Origin: Acanthaster planci
Lineage: Eukaryota; Echinodermata; Asteroidea; Valvatida; Acanthasteridae
Length of the DNA: 64,000 nt
NCBI RefSeq assembly: GCF_001949145.1
Contig: NW_019091356.1
Location: 184,001 to 248,000 of the forward strand
Reading direction: 5' to 3'
The notes under the pieces are model-generated. The model did no database searches, was not told where the DNA came from, and worked only from the letters and a program-made list of their open reading frames with translations. Position 1 is the first letter of the stretch; each line of letters opens with the position of its first letter. The position numbers and the translations under genes were made by a program. Shown piece after piece: positions 58,835-64,000 of this stretch.

Positions 58835-59539
58835 NNNNNNNNNNNNNNNNNNNNNNNNNNNNNNNNNNNNNNNNNNNNNNNNNNNNNNNNNNNNNNNNNN
58901 NNNNNNNNNNNNNNNNNNNNNNNNNNNNNNNNNNNNNNNNNNNNNNNNNNNNNNNNNNNNNNNNNNNNNNNNNNNNNNNNNNNNNNNNNNNNNNNNNNNN
59001 NNNNNNNNNNNNNNNNNNNNNNNNNNNNNNNNNNNNNNNNNNNNNNNNNNNNNNNNNNNNNNNNNNNNNNNNNNNNNNNNNNNNNNNNNNNNNNNNNNNN
59101 NNNNNNNNNNNNNNNNNNNNNNNNNNNNNNNNNNNNNNNNNNNNNNNNNNNNNNNNNNNNNNNNNNNNNNNNNNNNNNNNNNNNNNNNNNNNNNNNNNNN
59201 NNNNNNNNNNNNNNNNNNNNNNNNNNNNNNNNNNNNNNNNNNNNNNNNNNNNNNNNNNNNNNNNNNNNNNNNNNNNNNNNNNNNNNNNNNNNNNNNNNNN
59301 NNNNNNNNNNNNNNNNNNNNNNNNNNNNNNNNNNNNNNNNNNNNNNNNNNNNNNNNNNNNNNNNNNNNNNNNNNNNNNNNNNNNNNNNNNNNNNNNNNNN
59401 NNNNNNNNNNNNNNNNNNNNNNNNNNNNNNNNNNNNNNNNNNNNNNNNNNNNNNNNNNNNNNNNNNNNNNNNNNNNNNNNNNNNNNNNNNNNNNNNNNNN
59501 NNNNNNNNNNNNNNNNNNNNNNNNNNNNNNNNNNNNNNN
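58835..59539. other. Assembly gap, 705 N
   Basis: Run of N. Two long open frames crossing it are artefacts. The right edge abuts a 50-bp tandem repeat. Confidence 0.99.
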
Positions 59540-59639
59540 ACAATAGTGAATATACCTAGTGAAAATGCTCGGCTAAATACATGTAAGCTACAATAGTGAA
59601 TATACCTAGTGAAAATGCTCGGCTAAATACATGTAAGCT
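59540..59639. repeat. 50-bp exact tandem duplication next to gap
   Basis: ACAATAGTGAATATACCTAG begins two identical 50-bp units (59540-59589, 59590-59639). Either a tandem array continues into the gap or the assembler repeated one read end. Confidence 0.9.
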
Positions 59640-59950
59640 CCCCTTCCTCCCTCCCCTTCCCAAAAATCCATTAGTTACAAATTCACAAAAAGCTAACAAG
59701 GGTGACTACTTTCTCCATTTATATGGAGGAAATGCTTCTTTGCAATTAATGTGAAATGACGCAAGCTGCAACATTCATTCTCCGATATGCACTGTACCCT
59801 GGCAACTGAGCTCCAGAGAATTGTTTGATGGGGCTAATGGCTCCCAACCATGTCCATGCTACTCTTTTCAGATGGCTTAATTAAAGCCTAATTTGCAAAG
59901 TAATTCAGGATTACTTTTATGTAAATTAACTCTAAGTAAAGTAGAACACA
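59640..59950. other. Repeat-poor island with homeodomain-type words
   Basis: Contains CCATTTATATGG, GCAATTAATG and GGCTTAATTAAAGCC (near-palindromic) within 250 bp, and no hexamer cluster. No ORF. Possible conserved regulatory element. Confidence 0.25.
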
Positions 59951-60312
59951 AAATGTACAATGTACGTGCGTGCCTGGCAGCATGTCTACTGTTGGAATAT
60001 ATGGACATATGTACATGTACTTTTAAATTCAATTACCATGCACATGTACACTGTGATTTAATAACACTTTTTCATTACCACCAAAATGTACGGACAGCTC
60101 AATACAAATGAGCTTGTATTGACTTGTATTATGGTGAAGACCATCACATGATTCCTCTTTGCTTTACCACTGCAAATCTCTATTGATTTGAAATGTCTGC
60201 TACGAATTTTGGACAAGTAGTGATACCAGTACCAGAAATTAGCATGAGGCTACTCATCATCCATGTTGAATCAACCAAAATGGCACAGGAGGTAGAGTAC
60301 ACTGTACATGTA

Positions 60313-60545
60313 GGAATTCCATGGTACATGAACATGTACATGTAGGAATTCCATGGTACACGTACATGTAGGAATTCCATGGTACATGTACATGTAGGAA
60401 TTCCATGGTATACATGTATGTGCATGTAGGAATTCCATGGTACATGTACATGTAAGAATTCCATGGTACATGTGCATGTAGGAATTCCTTGGTAATGGTA
60501 CACGTAAGAATTGGATGGTATATGTAGGAATTTCATGGTACGTGA
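60313..60545. repeat. Minisatellite of GGAATTCCATGGTA plus ACATGT units
   Basis: Nine copies of the core start at 60313, 60345, 60371, 60397, 60429, 60455, 60481, 60507 and 60527. Spacing is 32, 26, 26, 32, 26, 26, 26 and 20 bp, changing by 6 bp, the length of the ACATGT hexamer filling the space between cores. A 165-codon minus-strand ORF through it is a repeat artefact. Confidence 0.93.
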
Positions 60546-60869
60546 ACCGGGTACATGTAATTGTATTTTACACTGGTGCAAATTTCCAGGGCCAGAAAAT
60601 TTATTTGGATGCAGATGCTTCATTGTAACAGCTGCTTCGATATATTTTTCAATTTGCATTTTTTTTTGCACAGTCACTTCTGATTATTTTTCTCTTTTAT
60701 TTCGTGTGCAACCAGCAGTCAATAAGCCATTTTTTAAAATCCAATGCAATAGTTAAATGCATAATGCTCAAAGTAAAAGAATGTGACATTCCAAGCTTGC
60801 TAAGAAATACTAAACTATAACTGAATTGCAACAACCATCAAAGCCATAGTACATGTAACTACATGTGCA

Positions 60870-61770
60870 CCAAGAACAGGACTGCTGTAATAACCTAAAC
60901 TCTTCATAAAGACAACCTCTTGAAACTCAATCCAACTATTTCAAAGCATTTTAGTGGCCACTCTATTTGTGGTCCCTCCTAGCAAAACACATTTGGTAGT
61001 CTTCATCATTCAAAGAATAAAGTACACAGCACAGAGTGCTTACGTTCAACTTCATCAAGACACATCTTAAAATCATCTCTAAGACCCCCGACCAATCTCT
61101 ACCCGGCACATCTCCCGCCAACCAAATCCCACTTAATACTCACAAGACGCTTATCATGAATTTCGAAAGCGGTCATAATTGGGTTTTCAAAACATCCCCT
61201 AGATCTCTCCTGAGGGAAAAGGTTTAACATCTTTGAAGCAAACTATCACTAGGGATTCGTATTCGGACATTGCCGTCATGCACCTTAGTACAGAAAGGCT
61301 ATTAAACTCAATATTCAGAGAGTTGTTTTTACTGGCCCCATCGGGCAGAAGTAATTAAGCTGGGCTAAAGAAAGATGATGAAAAAGCCATCAAGAAATTT
61401 TCAATGTCTTGTTTTACCACTGATTCTCTTACATTGGAGCAAAATCACAGGATTATTGACTGACATTTAATTGAGACTCCGAGACATGAATAAATAAGTT
61501 GGATGGAGACATGGACGAAGTAATTATTCAACAAGAGCTGCCTATTTCATTCACAAAAAGGGCATGCTTGAGTTCATTCCCAGCAGATTTGGAATACCTA
61601 ATGATCACTGCAGTGCTCAGTTTATTTTTTATTTTACTGGTGATATCTTCACGCACTGCTACAAGGAAGCTGTGAAGTCTTCACACCTAAAGCTTTAATA
61701 ACAAACAAAATAAAGGAGAATTTCACAGCATTTTTCCTGTATTCATTCAGTGACTCATGGTTTGATACGC
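60870..61770. other. 900-bp repeat-free island, possible conserved non-coding element
   Basis: No ACATGT cluster over 900 bp. Contains AGTAATTAAGC, AGTAATTATTC and TTTAATTGAG homeodomain-type words. ORFs are short and unrecognised. Regulatory role is inference from repeat depletion. Confidence 0.3.
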
Positions 61771-62144
61771 TGTATGTACCATACATGTACATGAACCATA
61801 TTCACATAAGGCTTGCATTTATGACAATCAATCAAAGGATCGCTACATGTATGTAAGCCAACAATAGCTCTAGTAGAATTTCCCTGTAACTTCATCCAAC
61901 CTAACATTCAGCAATAAGTAATTGGCACATTTCTGGTACTAAATATGAATTTATCAAACTCTGTGTACAATGTCAATTATATTGCAGCTATAATGCCTTA
62001 CATTGTACATGTACATGTACATGTTTCTGAACTGTGGATGAATGTACTAAATCCTTCAAAATCACTTTAAAAGGTTTCATTAGAACTCAGGTATACACAT
62101 ACCTTTACAAATTGTTTTGCTTTATGTGAGAACTCGGTATGTCA

Positions 62145-62205
62145 CGCACATGTGTACATGTACATGTAACATACAAAGTAACATGTACATGTACTAGTAC
62201 ATGTA
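62145..62205. repeat. ACATGT palindromic hexamer cluster
   Basis: ACATGTGTACATGTACATGT followed after a short gap by ACATGTACATGTACTAGTAC. Confidence 0.9.
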
Positions 62206-63285
62206 TGCCTATGTAGAAACAGACCTGCTACGGCATCCATGCACAAAATAGGCCTATACATTTGTAAGATCAATGAGGCTGCTGTGGAAGTGTACAGTAG
62301 TCATAAGAGGTCATACCCACAAGCAAGGTCACTTCCAGACTAATAGCATCTGACTCTTACAAAGACGAAAAGGAGTCGGCTGTTCAGTGCCCTGTGAAAG
62401 TTTTGTGCTTTTTATCATCTGTGACAATCTACAGGGGGAACTGGACACCAATCCTTTCAATGGCAAAGCAAAAATATATTGTATAATATAAACATGTACA
62501 TGTAAACTTGTACACTGACCGCATAATTATAAAGTACTTCACTCAGACCAAGGATAATTGCGCAAGACTGTTCACAGTTCAGACATACGTATGGATTCAA
62601 ATATTTCTAATATTTCTAATTGCTTAATATACATGTACATTTATAATGTAATGCATTGAGGTAAACTGCTCACAAACCCCAAGTTCCCTTTCCCTTCTTT
62701 TGTCGAAAAGACAACCATTGTTGAGCATGGGTACATGTAAGACTGTACGGGCACAGACTAATGCCCAGAGCTCAATCTTGTACCGGTACCATTGATCTCT
62801 TATTGATCTGTGGTACTCACAGAGACCAACAGGAACTTGACTTCACAATGAGTAGTTACTGGTAACCAGTGGGCATACCAGTTATGAATGCTTGGGTACA
62901 ATAGGAAGTGTTGAAGGAGGTGGACCAGTCATTGTTACTAATGATGACTTGGGGGAAAAATGGTTTCCAAAGATCCCCCAGGCAAGATGTAACATACTAC
63001 ATGTGCGAAAGGTTTTACACTCTGTGCATAAAAGCACATAGAGTACCACACATGTACATGTTGTATTGTGTATACACTGATAATACATGTACATTTTGTG
63101 TATTGTACAAATGTAGGTCATAAAGAAACAGCACATCGCCAGTAAGGCCAAAGACCATATGAGTGTGTACACACACGTACATGTACTCAAATAAAATCAC
63201 AAATATTTTTCTGTCAACACATATTATTACATACATGTGTAAATGAGTAGGACTACACATGTATACATGTACATGTACACTCAAA

Positions 63286-63600
63286 CTTGTGAAGTGCTGT
63301 GGCCAGTGGTTAAAAGTATCAGATTCGCAGTCAGGGGCTAAAGCAGCAGGTTGCAGGTTCGAATCCAGTGCCTGGAGTCATGGTGTGTATGCCCTTTGGC
63401 AAGGCACTTTGTCACTCACTGCTTGCTTCTCCCCACCCAGGAGTAATTGGGTACCCTGTGAGGGCAAAGATGGTTTTTTGTGGTTGATTTTAGCCGCTTT
63501 GCACCAAAAATACTGGCTGCATCGAGCTGTATTATTCCCAGGGAGCTGAGATGGTACTTGGAATGTTTCATGGGCCCAATGTGCAGGAGTAATAAAAATT
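63286..63600 (+). mobile_element. tRNA-derived SINE, best copy in window
   Basis: A-box-like TGGCCAGTGGTTA (63300-63312) and a perfect B box GGTTCGAATCC (63356-63366), 44 bp apart as in tRNA promoters, then a body with TTTGGCAAGGCACTTTGTCA, CCACCCAGGAGTAATTGGGT and an A-rich tail after GGAGTAATAAAAA. Too long and poorly paired for a tRNA gene. Related copies: 39270-39590 and the array at 15337. Confidence 0.8.
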
Positions 63601-64000
63601 CTGGGTGGATATGTTGCTCATTATAATAGAACTTTATTATTAAACTTCATGTTAATAGAGTTAAATGTTCATGATGAAGCTTTTAAAAGTTATCATAGGA
63701 AAACTCAGACAGTTTAATGTATGTGCTTGTTTTGAAGGCAAGTTCCTGGTATATTTATTTCATTCCAATAAGTTTTAAATTTCAGTCCAATCCCCATTGG
63801 CAGGATGTGGTAAATGCTAAATATTTCTTCTCATGGCATCAATTTTCAGCTCGTCAAGCAGTCACGATCATACATACATGTACTCTACAAGTACATGTAG
63901 CTGCCTCTTTGGATTTCATTTTGGTTTTCAGTTTTTATTTCAATACACAAGTACATGTACAGGATGAGTGTGACTACGTACGTGTACACGTACACACTAC
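63601..64000. other. Right edge, nothing gene-like
   Basis: AT-rich DNA with two ACATGT blocks and, at the very end, a perfect TACGTGTACACGTA palindrome (63977-63990 approximately). Confidence 0.5.

Noticed and set aside
58740-59596. Long ORFs of about 270 codons
   Set aside because: They consist almost wholly of N from the assembly gap.
60313-60545. CRISPR-like array or coding repeat protein
   Set aside because: Short cores are separated by the hexamer repeat rather than unique spacers; all minus frames are open only because of the repeat.
63286-63380. tRNA gene
   Set aside because: A and B boxes are present, but the acceptor and anticodon stems do not pair convincingly and a long body with tail follows, so it is a SINE.

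Overview
The window is AT-rich eukaryotic DNA from an animal. It carries one gene that I can reconstruct with confidence: a poly(rC)-binding protein (PCBP / hnRNP E) orthologue on the minus strand. Thirteen coding exons between 2196 and 22067 join with consensus GT-AG sites and matching reading phases into a 426-residue protein with three KH domains. The dense TACATGTA hexamer dispersal, the tRNA-derived SINEs and the MITEs suggest a marine invertebrate, possibly an echinoderm or another non-vertebrate deuterostome. That placement is an impression from repeat style, not a proof.

Layout. 1-1064 is probably downstream of the gene. About 1065-2195 is the likely 3' UTR. 2196-22067 holds the coding exons and introns, whose larger introns contain a foldback MITE (4604-4959), a 70-bp duplication (8825-8964), a reverse SINE (10800-10970), a 77-bp minisatellite that seems to derive from a SINE body (15337-15925), and a broken hAT-like element (21272-21510). 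22068-22213 is a C-rich leader. From 22.2 kb to the right edge (about 42 kb) I find no second recognisable gene. A minus-strand 90-nt exon candidate at 29840-29929 may be an untranslated PCBP exon, so part of this stretch may be the PCBP leader intron. The rest holds two more MITEs (24520-24762, 28426-28592), a hAT-like element with an 8-bp target duplication (47420-47910), SINEs (39270-39590, 63286-63600), minisatellites (57773-57883, 60313-60545), an assembly gap (58835-59539), a few unassigned exon-like stretches, and repeat-poor islands that could be regulatory.

Function. PCBP proteins bind C-rich single-stranded RNA and DNA through KH domains and act in splicing, mRNA stability and translation. 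The PCBP mRNA leader here is itself C-rich, and so is the pyrimidine tract before the last exon; this fits a testable autoregulation model. I found no bacterial-type system, no CRISPR array and no convincing novel multi-gene system. The most unusual features are the repeat architecture (a palindromic ACATGT hexamer that also sets minisatellite unit lengths, and a SINE body amplified into a tandem array inside the PCBP intron) and the possible self-regulatory C-rich tracts.
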